Shown: positions 24,146 to 32,702 of the stretch, piece by piece | How the letters are laid out: every line of letters starts with the position of its first letter | Position numbering within the stretch: position 1 is the first letter of the stretch | NCBI RefSeq assembly: GCF_019683635.1 | Contig: NZ_JADGIA010000026.1 | Span: 1 to 36,571 of the forward strand | Direction: 5' to 3' | Length of the DNA stretch: 36,571 nucleotides | From: Thermogemmatispora sp. | Lineage (GTDB): Bacteria; Chloroflexota; Ktedonobacteria; Ktedonobacterales; Ktedonobacteraceae | Position numbers and translations under genes: made by a program | The notes under the pieces: generated by a model | Seen by the model: only the letters and a program-made list of their open reading frames with translations | What the model was told of the DNA's origin: nothing | The model's database searches: none

Positions 24146-24679
24146 ATGGCGGACTTTGTTGAGTCGGCGAAACATCTTGTCTCAGCGGCTGTCAGCCGCA
24201 CCACCTGGGAAGCGCAGAAGCAGCTGCGTATTCGAAACAAGCAGGGAGAGATTGATCAGCTGCTCAAGCAGCGCCAGCTTCTGCTGGAGGAGCTGGCCAC
24301 AGCGGCTATGACCCTCTATCAGCAAGGGGCGCTATCCCAGCCGCAGTTAGCGCGCATCTGTGCTAGTATTCAGGAGCTGGATGCCGATCTACGTAATCGG
24401 GAGCAACAGCTTCAGGAGATCAAGAATGAGACCTACCAGCCGGAGCAGTTTGCTCCGCAGCCACCGCGCGATTATACTCCGCCTCCAGTGGCGCCGACGG
24501 CCCCAACGACGCAGCAGGCGCCGGCGGGAATGGGGAGCGTCCCAGGAACGGCAGGAGCGGCTGGTTCAGCTGGCAGCAGCGGCCCTCGTGTAGCGGATAA
24601 GGTGCCCTGCCCTCACTGTGGCCAGTTAGTCCGCGTGCGGGCGCTCTATTGCTCTAGCTGTGGGAAGAAAATCGGCTGA
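24146..24679 (+). CDS. Coiled-coil protein with C-terminal zinc ribbon, unknown function
   Basis: A 177-residue protein. Residues 1-95 are predicted helical with a coiled coil (RIRNKQGEIDQLLKQRQLLLEELA, then LARICASIQELDADLRNREQQLQEI). A Pro/Ala/Gly-rich linker of about 50 residues follows. The C-terminus has a zinc ribbon, CPHC-x(12)-CSSC (PCPHCGQLVRVRALYCSSCGKKIG). No membrane segment is present. Such proteins are common in Chloroflexota and often annotated only as zinc-ribbon proteins. AAGGAG (24132-24137) lies 8 nt before the ATG; the frame extends upstream without a better start. An extended -10 follows it, so it is separate from tsaE. Confidence 0.8.
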   Translation: MADFVESAKHLVSAAVSRTTWEAQKQLRIRNKQGEIDQLLKQRQLLLEELATAAMTLYQQGALSQPQLARICASIQELDADLRNREQQLQEIKNETYQPEQFAPQPPRDYTPPPVAPTAPTTQQAPAGMGSVPGTAGAAGSAGSSGPRVADKVPCPHCGQLVRVRALYCSSCGKKIG

Positions 24680-24698
24680 GGCGAAGCAGGGAGGACTG

Positions 24699-24707
24699 TG
24701 TTATAAT
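24699..24707 (+). promoter_or_regulatory. Extended -10 promoter of the tsaE-tsaB-rimI-tsaD unit
   Basis: TGT-TATAAT is a perfect extended -10, with no clear -35. The predicted start, near 24714, lies 14 nt before a leader hairpin and about 65 nt before the tsaE GTG. Confidence 0.6.
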
Positions 24708-24727
24708 AATTTGAGGTTCTCTGGAAA

Positions 24728-24748
24728 GGCTCAAGAGATACTTGAGCC
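24728..24748 (+). other. Leader hairpin in the tsaE 5' UTR
   Basis: GGCTCAAG and CTTGAGCC form a perfect 8-bp stem with a 5-nt loop (AGATA), just after the predicted transcription start. There is no T-run. It resembles the thrB leader hairpin in place and size. Confidence 0.5.
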
Positions 24749-24778
24749 ACGGCTATAGCAGGGGAAAAGGAAGACGGT

Positions 24779-25336
24779 GTGACTGGTGCTTCTCAAGACG
24801 AGGTGAGCTGTACCCTTGATGTGATCAGCCATAGTGCGGCCCAAACCCAGCGGCTTGGTATGCGCTTAGGAGAGCTGCTGCGTGGTGGTGAACTGATTCT
24901 GCTGGCCGGCCAACTAGGGACGGGGAAGACCACCTTTACGCAGGGTCTGGCTCAAGGTCTGGGCATTGCTGAGGTGGTCAGCAGCCCTACCTTTACACTC
25001 CTGAAGGAGTACCGTGGTCAGCCGCGCGGGCGCGGAGAAGAGCAGGCAACGCACTCCAGAGGTTTGGCGCTCTACCATTTTGATCTCTATCGCCTGGAGC
25101 ATCCTGAAGAGATACTCGATCTGGGCTTCGAAGATTACTTTTCTAACCCGGCAGGTGTCTGTGTGGTGGAGTGGGCTGATAAGGCTGCCGCGCTCTGGTC
25201 TGGCGAGTATCTCCGCATCCGTCTGAAGTTGCTCAGCGAGACGAAGCGTGCGCTCCTCTTCGAGGCCGTTGGATCGTATTATTGTGAGCTGCTACAACAA
25301 TTCCAGAAAAATACCTATGCTGCTCTTGGCAATTGA
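24779..25336 (+). CDS. tsaE: tRNA t6A biosynthesis ATPase TsaE
   Basis: A 185-residue P-loop ATPase that works with TsaB and TsaD in threonylcarbamoylation of adenosine 37 in ANN-decoding tRNAs. The Walker A motif is at 44-52 (GQLGTGKTT). Switch blocks SSPTFTLLKEY, LYHFDLYRL and VVEWADKA are typical. An Arg/Gly-rich insert of about 15 residues (RGQPRGRGEEQATHSRG) separates the second and third blocks. The GTG at 24779 follows GGAAG by 5 nt. It overlaps tsaB by 20 nt. Confidence 0.94.
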   Translation: MTGASQDEVSCTLDVISHSAAQTQRLGMRLGELLRGGELILLAGQLGTGKTTFTQGLAQGLGIAEVVSSPTFTLLKEYRGQPRGRGEEQATHSRGLALYHFDLYRLEHPEEILDLGFEDYFSNPAGVCVVEWADKAAALWSGEYLRIRLKLLSETKRALLFEAVGSYYCELLQQFQKNTYAALGN

Positions 25337-26150
25337 TTCCTCCACGCGCCAGGCAAGTCTGGCCCTTTGCTCGGAGGAGACGCTCTACGCAGAGGAGACC
25401 TGGCTTGTCGAGAACAATCATAGTGTTGAGTTGTTGCCGGCGATCCGCCGGTTACTGACCAGCCGAAACTGGCGCCCGGCGGACCTCTCTGCCCTGGCGG
25501 TGGCTTTAGGCCCAGGCTCCTTTAATGGCGTGCGGGTGGCGGTGGCCACAGCCCGGAGCCTGGCCTTCGCCCTGGAGAAGCCCCTGATTGGGGTGGGCAC
25601 CCTGGATATCATCGCTGCCCAGCAGCGCCGCTGGTCGGGGCCGATCTGCGCTGTGCTGGAAGCAGGGCGCTCCGAACTGTACGCCGCCTGCTATCTCAGT
25701 ACAGAAGGCCAGGATGAGCAGGGGCGGCTTAGGCAGGAGCTGCGGCGGCTTGGAAACTATGTCTTGCTGCCTCCTCAGCAGCTCGTGGCCTATCTCAAAG
25801 AACTGGCTGCCTCATCTCTGGCGGTACCGGGCCGGCGCGAGCTTCCTCCTTTTCTCTTCTGTGGGGAGTTGAAAGCGGCCACCTGTGCGACCCTGCGCTC
25901 CTCTCTGCCAGAGTGTGCCTTCGCTGAGCCGTTGCTGGCCACCAGACGAGCTACCACTCTGGCCGCTCTCGCCTTACCGCGCCTCTTGCGGGGCGAGCAT
26001 GATGACCCTTTGCGCCTGGAGCCGCTTTACTTGCGCCCCCCTGCCATTACTGCCAGTGCACGTAAGCAACCGCTGCTGAACGCGGTGGGTCAGCCGCGCT
26101 CACTACCTCAAAGCGAGACAGAGAGGGAAGAACGTGCGTTACAGCATTGA
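25317..26150 (+). CDS. tsaB: tRNA t6A biosynthesis protein TsaB
   Basis: A 277-residue ASKHA-fold partner of TsaD that bridges the t6A complex. The start MLLLAIDSSTRQASLAL is the usual N-terminal strand pair; HSVELLPAIRRLL and ALGPGSFNGVRVAVATARSLAFAL are signature blocks. It is longer than typical TsaB (220-240 residues), with extra sequence after the YAACYLSTEG region. The ATG at 25317 lies inside the tsaE end; no separate ribosome binding site is visible, so coupling to tsaE translation is likely. It overlaps rimI by 17 nt. Confidence 0.92.
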   Translation: MLLLAIDSSTRQASLALCSEETLYAEETWLVENNHSVELLPAIRRLLTSRNWRPADLSALAVALGPGSFNGVRVAVATARSLAFALEKPLIGVGTLDIIAAQQRRWSGPICAVLEAGRSELYAACYLSTEGQDEQGRLRQELRRLGNYVLLPPQQLVAYLKELAASSLAVPGRRELPPFLFCGELKAATCATLRSSLPECAFAEPLLATRRATTLAALALPRLLRGEHDDPLRLEPLYLRPPAITASARKQPLLNAVGQPRSLPQSETEREERALQH

Positions 26151-26769
26151 ACGCATGACGTTGTCAGACGTACCTCGGGTGATCGAGATTGAGCGTCTGG
26201 CCTATCCATCAACCTGGCCTCCTAGTGCCTATCGCAAGGAACTGCAAGACAACCGCTGGGCGCACTATATTGTCCTGCGCGATAAAAAGATTCTAGAGGA
26301 GCACGTGGAGCCTTCTGCCTCTGAAGCTGAGAAGCCAAGGCGCTTCTTCCCTCTGTCGCTGTTGCCGGGCCGCTCGTCGACGGCGACAACCTCACCGCAG
26401 CTCGCCTCGATCATTGGCTTTGCCGGGCTGTGGCTCATGGTCGACGAAGCGCATATTACCACGATTGCCCTGCATCCTGACTATCGTCGTCAGGGGCTGG
26501 GCGAGTTCTTGCTCATCAGCCTGATTGATATCGCCTATACCATCGGCGCCAGATGGGTCACACTTGAGGTACGTGTCTCCAACTACGTTGCCCAGAATCT
26601 CTATCGTAAGTATGGCTTCCGTGAGGCCGGCCTGCGCCATCGCTACTACAGCGATAATCAAGAAGACGCTCTGATCATGTGGACTGACGAGATCCACAGT
26701 CCGGCCTATCGCCAGAAGTTTCAGGAGCAGAAAGCCGCGCTGCTACGGAAGCTGGAAGCTCAGGGCTAA
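26134..26769 (+). CDS. rimI: Ribosomal-protein-alanine N-acetyltransferase RimI
   Basis: A 211-residue GNAT acetyltransferase, normally acting on the N-terminal alanine of ribosomal protein S18. The acetyl-CoA loop is visible in TIALHPDYRRQGLGEFLL. The C-terminal part (LEVRVSNYVAQNLYRKYGFREAGLRHRYYSDNQEDALIMW) is characteristic. An insert of about 35 residues (EPSASEAEKPRRFFPLSLL and on) sits between early strands, making it longer than the usual 150-160. The GTG at 26134 follows GAGGGAAG and overlaps tsaB. The tsaB-rimI-tsaD order is common and supports RimI over other GNATs. Confidence 0.92.
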   Translation: MRYSIERMTLSDVPRVIEIERLAYPSTWPPSAYRKELQDNRWAHYIVLRDKKILEEHVEPSASEAEKPRRFFPLSLLPGRSSTATTSPQLASIIGFAGLWLMVDEAHITTIALHPDYRRQGLGEFLLISLIDIAYTIGARWVTLEVRVSNYVAQNLYRKYGFREAGLRHRYYSDNQEDALIMWTDEIHSPAYRQKFQEQKAALLRKLEAQG

Positions 26770-26850
26770 GAGAGGTCATCTCGACCGACCGCCTTATCTG
26801 CGCTGACTGCCTCTGGCTCGACTCTGGTGACTGGGCCTGGATAGCATGGT

Positions 26851-26898
26851 CGGCAGTTGTATGCGGACTGCCGCCGTTCTGGCCGAAGAGAAGAACGG
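26851..26898 (+). other. Two adjacent hairpins between rimI and tsaD
   Basis: CGGCAGT/ACTGCCG (26851-26857, 26867-26873) and CCGTTCT/AGAACGG (26874-26880, 26892-26898) are perfect 7-bp stems placed end to end. No T-run follows, so rimI and tsaD can still be one transcript. They may be processing or protective elements. Confidence 0.4.
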
Positions 26899-26974
26899 GA
26901 CAACGCCAGAGCCGGTCAGAGAGGCGTGCACTCCAGCTATGCAGCTTTTCATTGAATGAGAAAGGGGGTGAACT

Positions 26975-28153
26975 ATGCTCATTCTGGGGATCGAAAGCTC
27001 TTGTGATGAGACTGGGGCGGCTATTGTCAAAGATGGCCGCTACCTATTGGCGAATGTGGTCGCCTCGCAGACGGAGATTCATGAGCGCTACGGGGGGGTG
27101 GTGCCGGAGGTCGCCTCGCGCCAGCAGCTGGCCGCTATCCTGCCAGTCATCGAGACGGCTCTGCAGCAGGCTCGCTGCCGCTGGGAAGACATCGAGGCAG
27201 TGGCTGCTACCTATGGCCCTGGCCTCGCCGGCTCGCTGCTCGTTGGCCTGACAGTGGGCAAGACCCTGGCTCTGGCCCGCGACCTGCCTTTTCTTGGGGT
27301 CAACCATTTGGAAGCCCATATCTACGCCAACTGGCTGCGCCCGACGCTGGACGCCGATCTCCAGTCTGGCGCGAATGAGACGGAATGCGCCTATCTGCCC
27401 GGTGATCCGCTCTTCCCCCTGATCTGCCTGGTCGTTTCCGGCGCTCATAGCGAGCTGGTCCTCATGCGTGATCATACCGACTATCTCCTGTTGGGGCGGA
27501 CGCGCGACGATGCCGCGGGGGAGGCTTTTGATAAGGTGGCTCGCATCCTGGGGCTTGGCTATCCCGGCGGTCCGGCCATTCAGCAGGCTGCGCGCCTGGC
27601 AGAAGAGGAGCTACGCCAGCAGCGCCTGCCAGTGCGCAATCCTTATCGGCTGCCGCGGGCCTGGCTACGGGGAACCTATGACTTCAGCTTCAGCGGACTG
27701 AAAACAGCCATGCTACACCTGGCCGAAGGACTGGTTGCAGACCAGCAAGCGGGTCGCCCGCTGCCCAGTGGAGGGCGCCAGGTTAGTCGCTACACCACGA
27801 TGGGAAACGAAGCGGCCAGGCGCGGTCAAGTCCATATCGGTCTGCTAGCAGCGGGCTTCCAGGAAGCCATTGTCGATGTCCTGGCAGTCAAGACGCGCCT
27901 GGCCGCCCAGGAATATCACGTGCGGCAGGTCTTGCTGGCCGGTGGCGTAGCGGCCAACGTCGCCTTGCGGGCACGCCTGGAGGAAGAGCTGACACCGCTG
28001 GGCATCCGGTTGCAGTATCCGCCGATCGAATTCTGCACAGACAATGCGGCAATGGTAGCAGCGGCTGCCTTCTTCCATCGTCTGCACGGTGAGCAGCATG
28101 ATCTTGATCTGGACGTGGAGCCGAATCTGAGTCTCCCCTTTCGGCAGGAGTAA
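26975..28153 (+). CDS. tsaD: tRNA N6-adenosine threonylcarbamoyltransferase TsaD
   Basis: A 392-residue ASKHA metalloenzyme that transfers the threonylcarbamoyl group to A37 of tRNA. The block [16 protein letters not shown] begins it. The metal ligands H111 and H115 are in [11 protein letters not shown], and [13 protein letters not shown] and the C-terminal [13 protein letters not shown] are also typical. It is about 50 residues longer than usual; inserts sit after H115 ([20 protein letters not shown]) and near residues 255-285 ([19 protein letters not shown]). The ATG follows AAAGGGGGTG by 4 nt. It ends the tsaE-tsaB-rimI-tsaD series. Confidence 0.96.
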   Translation: MLILGIESSCDETGAAIVKDGRYLLANVVASQTEIHERYGGVVPEVASRQQLAAILPVIETALQQARCRWEDIEAVAATYGPGLAGSLLVGLTVGKTLALARDLPFLGVNHLEAHIYANWLRPTLDADLQSGANETECAYLPGDPLFPLICLVVSGAHSELVLMRDHTDYLLLGRTRDDAAGEAFDKVARILGLGYPGGPAIQQAARLAEEELRQQRLPVRNPYRLPRAWLRGTYDFSFSGLKTAMLHLAEGLVADQQAGRPLPSGGRQVSRYTTMGNEAARRGQVHIGLLAAGFQEAIVDVLAVKTRLAAQEYHVRQVLLAGGVAANVALRARLEEELTPLGIRLQYPPIEFCTDNAAMVAAAAFFHRLHGEQHDLDLDVEPNLSLPFRQE

Positions 28154-28331
28154 GGGAGAGAAGAGGGACTGAGGTGGGCTCCCCCTGGGGCCGACGAGCG
28201 TGCGTGGTGCAGACGCAGCGAGCGTACTCTGCTCAGAGATCCGCCACCAGATCCACACTACCATGAGCAAGCGGTATGAAACAGGCTCTGCCACCTGTTA
28301 CTACCGTTCTGTTTATCTTGAGGAGAGAACT

Positions 28332-29375
28332 ATGGCCAAGAATCACGCGGGACATCCGGCAACCTATGCTCTTGGCATCGACCTGGGAGGCACCAAGACG
28401 CTGGCGGCAGTCATCGATGTCTCCACTGGCGCAGTGATCGCCTCGGCGCGCAAGCGCACAAAAGCGGAGCGGGGGCAGGACTTCGTCGCCCGCCGGGTAG
28501 TGGAAGTCGCTCGCGCCGCTCTGGAGGCTGCTGATCTGCGCAACGGGCGCGAGCTGCTCGCGGTAGGCATCGGCGCCGCCGGCCAGATTGATCGTCAGGC
28601 CGGCGTGATTCTAGAGGCGCCCAACCTCGGCGTGCGCGATATGCCGGTAGCGGCCCTGCTAAGCGCCGAATTTGAACGCCCAGTCGCGGTTGGCAACGAT
28701 GTTGAGGTCGCGGCTCTGGGCGAGTACCTCCACGGTGCCGGGCGCACCTACAAGAATTTTGTCTGTGTCTTTATCGGCACCGGCATCGGCGCTGGCATCA
28801 TTCAAAACGGGCGGCTCTACACGGGTCTCTCCGGTACCGCTGGCGAGATTGGCCATATTACGGTGGAAGCCAGCGGACGCATCTGTGGCTGTGGCGCGCG
28901 TGGCTGCCTGGAGGCCTACGCCTCACGCACGGCCATCACTCGGGCCATTCTGGCTGAGATCCATCATGGCCGCAAATCGGTGCTGGCCGACGAGGCCCTG
29001 CTCCAGCTCAAAGGCGGCGAGACCATCATTCGCTCGGGATTGCTAGCCAGCGCGATTCAGCAGAACGATGAGCTGGTCATTGAAGTTGTCAGCGAAGCTG
29101 CGGACTACCTGGGCTATGGCCTGGCTTCGATCATCAACTTTTACAACCCCGAGGCCATCATCTTAGGGGGAGGCGTTATCGAGGCCGTCGATCTGCTCTT
29201 TGAACGCGCCGTGCGACGAGCGCGCACTGTAGCACTCTCTCTACCGGCACGCCAGACGCCTATCGTGCGCACTCGCCTGGGCGATTTCTCGGGAGTAGTG
29301 GGGGCCGCCTGCCTTGCCGCTCAGGCGGCGGGCTATCGTCTCCGGGAGAGTGAAGAGCAGGCGATCGAAGAATAA
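28332..29375 (+). CDS. ROK family sugar kinase, probably glucokinase
   Basis: A 347-residue kinase that probably phosphorylates glucose or a related sugar with ATP. The phosphate loop LGIDLGGTKTLAAVID starts it. VGNDVEVAALGEY holds the catalytic Asp, and GTAGEIGHITVEASGRICGCGARGCLEAYAS is the ROK zinc/signature region (Cys 185, 187 and 192 visible). The C-terminal EAIILGGGVIEAVDLLF is also typical. There is no N-terminal helix-turn-helix, so it is a kinase rather than a repressor. The ATG follows AGGAG (28321-28325) by 6 nt; an open frame further upstream (from 28200) is not needed. It is followed by a terminator. Confidence 0.9.
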   Translation: MAKNHAGHPATYALGIDLGGTKTLAAVIDVSTGAVIASARKRTKAERGQDFVARRVVEVARAALEAADLRNGRELLAVGIGAAGQIDRQAGVILEAPNLGVRDMPVAALLSAEFERPVAVGNDVEVAALGEYLHGAGRTYKNFVCVFIGTGIGAGIIQNGRLYTGLSGTAGEIGHITVEASGRICGCGARGCLEAYASRTAITRAILAEIHHGRKSVLADEALLQLKGGETIIRSGLLASAIQQNDELVIEVVSEAADYLGYGLASIINFYNPEAIILGGGVIEAVDLLFERAVRRARTVALSLPARQTPIVRTRLGDFSGVVGAACLAAQAAGYRLRESEEQAIEE

Positions 29376-29417
29376 GGATCAGCCAGGCGGAGGAGGGGGC
29401 GCTCCGCCCAGCTGGCA

Positions 29418-29465
29418 CTGGGGAGAAGAGGCTCTCCCCAGCCGTGTTGGTCCTCTTTTTCCCCT
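29418..29465 (+). terminator. Terminator after the ROK kinase gene
   Basis: CTGGGGAGA (29418-29426) and TCTCCCCAG (29433-29441) form a perfect 9-bp stem with a 6-nt loop, followed by a T-rich stretch with TTTTT near 29456-29460. A preceding GGCGGAG/CTCCGCC hairpin adds structure. A further A/T-flanked inverted repeat (TGATTTT ... AAAATCA, about 29481-29526) may serve the opposing metG transcript. Confidence 0.65.
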
Positions 29466-29529
29466 CCTGACTGGCTCAATTGATTTTTTTCTGGGCCTGT
29501 TGCAGCTTTTGCTGGGAAGAAAATCATCG

Positions 29530-31221
29530 CTAGGGCAACGACTTACTCTCCGCCGAGGAGAGGTCTGCAGGCACCTCCAGCTTAGCAAAGAGCGGCTGGG
29601 GTGGTGGCAGCTGTCTGCCGGCAGGCACCGTTTCAAGCTGCCAGCGAGAAGCACTGACATCGCCCTCGAAGCCCAGGTAAGCGTGCAGCTTCTGAGAAGA
29701 AAAAGGCAGGTAGGGATAGAGCAGCACGCGCAGACCGCTCAGCACCTGCAGCATCACATAGAGCGTCGTCCCAGCGGCCTGCCGATCCTCCTTGATACGC
29801 TTCCAGGGGGCCTGCTCATCAAGATAGCGGTTGGCCACGTGAGCCACAGCCATCGCCGCCTGCAATCCATCCTTGAAGCGGCAGCGGCTGATCAACTCGC
29901 CAACTGTAAGAAAGCCCTTTTTCACCTCTGCCAGCATGGCCTCATCAGCGGTGCTCAGTGCCCCGGGCGTGGGAACTGTCCCGCCAAAGCGGCTCTGGAC
30001 AAAGGTCAAGGTGCGATGGACAGCGTTGCCGTAAGTGGCGACTAGCTCATCGTTGTTGCGCCGTACCAGCTCCTCGAAAGTAAAATCGGTATCGCGTCCC
30101 TCGGGAGCGGAGGCTGACAGGTAGTAGCGCAGCGGGTCTGCCCCGTAGAGGTCGAGCACATCCTTCGTCCAGACCACATTACCCCGGCTGCTGGATGCTT
30201 TGCTGCCGCGCATCGTCATGAACTCGTTGGCTGGGACATCGTAGGGCAAATTGCGATTGCCATAGCCCATCAACATGGCCGGCCAGATAATCGTGTGGAA
30301 AGGAATGTTGTCCTTGCCGATGAAGTAGTAGGCTTTCACCGGCGGATCGGTCATACCAGGAATCCACCACTGTTTCCAGGCATCGGGGTCGCCGCTGCGC
30401 TGCGCCCACTCCACGGTGGCTGAGAAGTAGCCAATCACCGCATCGAACCAGACATAGATACGCTTTTCATCGTAGCCCTCCAGCGGGATAGGCACGCCCC
30501 AATCGAGATCGCGCGTGATCGCGCGCGGGTGCAGGCCCTCCTTGAGCCAGTTCATCGTAAAGGCATAAACGTTGGGACGCCAATGCTCCTTACCCTGAGA
30601 GAGCCACTGCAGGATCGGCTCCTGAAGCTTGGGCAGATCAAGAAAGAAATGCTCGGTATCGCGGATCTCCAGCGGCTGCTCTCTACTGCCGCAGAGACGG
30701 CAGTGAGGCTGGATCAGATCGACGGGATCGAGTACTCGCCCACAATTGTCGCACTGGTCACCGCGTGCCTCGGCATAGCCGCAGTGAGGACAGGTCCCCT
30801 CGACGTAGCGATCGGGGAGAAAGCGGCGATCCGTTGGACAATAGGGCGACTGCATTGTATCTTTATAGACATAGCCCTTCTGATAGAGCGTCAGAAAGAA
30901 ATCCTGCGTGATGCGATAGTGATTCTCCGTACCTGTTTCCGTATAGAGATCCCAGGAGATCCCCAGGCGCTCCCAGATCTCGCAGATCTGGCGATGGTAG
31001 TAGGAGACAAATTCGCGCGGCGAAATGCCCTGACGCTCAGCTTCGACCAGAATGGGCGTGCCATGCTCATCGCTGCCAGAGACCATCAACACATGGTTAC
31101 CGGCCAGACGATGATAGCGCGCGAAAGTATCGGCGGGCAGATAAGCGCCGGCTATCTGCCCAACGTGGGTCGACGTTTTAGCGTAGGGCCAGGCCACGCA
31201 GACCAGAATATACTCAGCCAT
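29530..31221 (-). CDS. metG: Methionine-tRNA ligase with altered signature motifs
   Basis: A 563-residue class I aminoacyl-tRNA synthetase that charges methionyl-tRNA. Family blocks are clear: AGAYLPADTFARYHR, VSGSDEHGTPI, the zinc knuckles CPHCGYAEARGDQCDNC and CRLCGS, EHFFLDLPKLQ, DWGVPIP and YVWFDAVIGY. The signatures are unusual: the HIGH position reads H19-V-G-Q22, inside WPYAKTSTHVGQ, and KMSKS reads K341-A-S-S-S. There is no C-terminal tRNA-binding domain, so it is the shorter form. The ATG follows AGGGAG by 10 nt. The gene has its own promoter at 31380. The fold is plainly MetRS, but efficiency or specificity could differ. Confidence 0.92.
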   Translation of the reverse strand: MAEYILVCVAWPYAKTSTHVGQIAGAYLPADTFARYHRLAGNHVLMVSGSDEHGTPILVEAERQGISPREFVSYYHRQICEIWERLGISWDLYTETGTENHYRITQDFFLTLYQKGYVYKDTMQSPYCPTDRRFLPDRYVEGTCPHCGYAEARGDQCDNCGRVLDPVDLIQPHCRLCGSREQPLEIRDTEHFFLDLPKLQEPILQWLSQGKEHWRPNVYAFTMNWLKEGLHPRAITRDLDWGVPIPLEGYDEKRIYVWFDAVIGYFSATVEWAQRSGDPDAWKQWWIPGMTDPPVKAYYFIGKDNIPFHTIIWPAMLMGYGNRNLPYDVPANEFMTMRGSKASSSRGNVVWTKDVLDLYGADPLRYYLSASAPEGRDTDFTFEELVRRNNDELVATYGNAVHRTLTFVQSRFGGTVPTPGALSTADEAMLAEVKKGFLTVGELISRCRFKDGLQAAMAVAHVANRYLDEQAPWKRIKEDRQAAGTTLYVMLQVLSGLRVLLYPYLPFSSQKLHAYLGFEGDVSASRWQLETVPAGRQLPPPQPLFAKLEVPADLSSAESKSLP

Positions 31222-31281
31222 AGAACGTGACTCCCTTGCTTGCTGATGGAGGTCAGTCGAGTCGTTCTGTCTCCTTTGTAA

Positions 31282-31297
31282 TTGCTTGCTTGCTTGC
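31282..31297. repeat. Short tandem repeat (TTGC)4
   Basis: Four uninterrupted copies of TTGC lie in the leader of metG, about 60 nt upstream of its start codon on the minus strand. Such a tetranucleotide tract could vary in copy number; no reading frame is affected. Confidence 0.5.
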
Positions 31298-31379
31298 TGG
31301 CACTGTTGATTGCGCTCTGTCTCTCAGAGAGACGCTAACGGATGATGAAGTGAAGAGACCACCAGGCGGATTGTGCCTC

Positions 31380-31407
31380 ATTATAGCATAGAGTGGGAGA
31401 GGGGCAA
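31380..31407 (-). promoter_or_regulatory. Promoter of metG
   Basis: On the minus strand TTGCCC (31407-31402) and TATAAT (31385-31380) are spaced by 16 nt, and the -10 is extended by TGC. The predicted start lies about 150 nt before the metG ATG, leaving a leader that includes the (TTGC)4 tract. Confidence 0.65.
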
Positions 31408-31494
31408 GACCCCGGCTGGGCGGCGGGGGCTGGACCTGCCCGCCTCTAGTAGACCTGGCGCGCTCCTCCCAGGCCGGGCTGGAGCGGAGATCGG

Positions 31495-32517
31495 TCACAT
31501 GCCGATGTAGCGGGCGTAGAGTGAGCGCGCAACTTGCTCGTTATCGGTGCCCTTGATGATCGCGCGTCCGTCGGAGAAGACCGTCATCTCGTAGCCATCG
31601 ATGGTGAAGCGCAGCAAGTAGGCATTGTGCTGGACGGGAGCGAGCGCTTCTAGACGCTGGGCCAGAGCCGCCAGATCGACGGAAGCGCCGCGGCGACTGC
31701 TGCGTACCTGAACGGCGTTGCGCCCACAGAGCGCGGTTGTCCTGCTCTGGATGGAGGCGTTTAAGAAATCGAAGCGCCCAAGGGCACAGGTCGGGCAATC
31801 GTTCTGCCGAGGCAACTCCAGACGCTCAAACGTGTTTTCCCAGAGATCGGCAGCCAGCAAGGCCCGGCTGATCAGAGGACTCTGAAGCAAGATTTTAAGG
31901 GCCTCAGTCGCTGCGATGCCGCTAATCATGCTCACAATCCCATTAAGCACCCCGGCGGTATCGCAGGTCGGTGTACTGCCGGGAGGGGGCATCTCGGGAA
32001 AGACGCAGCGCAGACAGGCGGTCTCGCCCGGGAGAATGTTCATCGTCACCCCGTGAGCGGCGATCACCCCGCTGTAGATCCAGGGTCGTCGGTGTTTCAC
32101 GCAAGCATCATTGAGCAGGTAGCGCGTTTCGAAGTTATCGGTGGCGTCCAGCACCAGATCTACGCGCTGGACCAACGACTCGACCTCCTCGGCATCGAGG
32201 TCGGCAACCAGGGCTTCGATTCTGACCTCGCTGTTGATGCGCTCCAGTTTCCTGGCTGCAGCCACTGCTTTGGGCAGGTGGGCCTGAACGTCGTCTTCGT
32301 CAAAGAGGATCTGCCGCTGCAGGTTACTCAGCTCAACGTAATCGCGGTCGACAATGGTCACTTGCCCGATACCGGCGCGACAAAGGTGATTAGCAAGCAT
32401 AGTGCCGAGCGCCCCGCAGCCGATAATGGCCACGGAGGAGGCAAGCAGGCGTTCCTGACCCTGGCGTCCAATAGGACCAAAGAGAATCTGCCGTGAGTAG
32501 CGCTCGAAAGCTACCAT
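31495..32517 (-). CDS. ThiF/MoeB/HesA family E1-like adenylyltransferase
   Basis: A 340-residue enzyme that should adenylate the C-terminus of a small ubiquitin-like sulfur carrier (ThiS or MoaD type). The nucleotide-binding block is VAIIGCGALGTMLANHL, followed by DRDYVELSNLQRQILF. The Asp switch (LVLDATDNFETRYLLND) and the zinc-binding pairs CLRC and CPTC are present, as is the active-site region TCDTAGVLNG. A C-terminal domain of about 85 residues (starting LCGRNAVQVRSS) is seen in many similar proteins and is not a rhodanese. ThiF and MoeB cannot be told apart here; no thi or moa gene is adjacent. GGGGAGG lies 9 nt before the ATG. The gene starts about 300 nt from the response regulator, divergently. 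Confidence 0.88.
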   Translation of the reverse strand: MVAFERYSRQILFGPIGRQGQERLLASSVAIIGCGALGTMLANHLCRAGIGQVTIVDRDYVELSNLQRQILFDEDDVQAHLPKAVAAARKLERINSEVRIEALVADLDAEEVESLVQRVDLVLDATDNFETRYLLNDACVKHRRPWIYSGVIAAHGVTMNILPGETACLRCVFPEMPPPGSTPTCDTAGVLNGIVSMISGIAATEALKILLQSPLISRALLAADLWENTFERLELPRQNDCPTCALGRFDFLNASIQSRTTALCGRNAVQVRSSRRGASVDLAALAQRLEALAPVQHNAYLLRFTIDGYEMTVFSDGRAIIKGTDNEQVARSLYARYIGM

Positions 32518-32702
32518 CAGAAGAGGCCTCCCCAGAATGGGGCATCCTACAGCCGCCTGACAGCGCCAGGCCAGGGCAGGGCTGTCGGCAGCCCGTTGCT
32601 ATCTGCTTCATTGTACCACAAAGGGACAAGCGGAGAAAAGATGACCAACTGGAATGCCAGCCGCCTGACCGTCTGCCTGGCTAGTACTCCCGAGGGCCTC
32701 AG

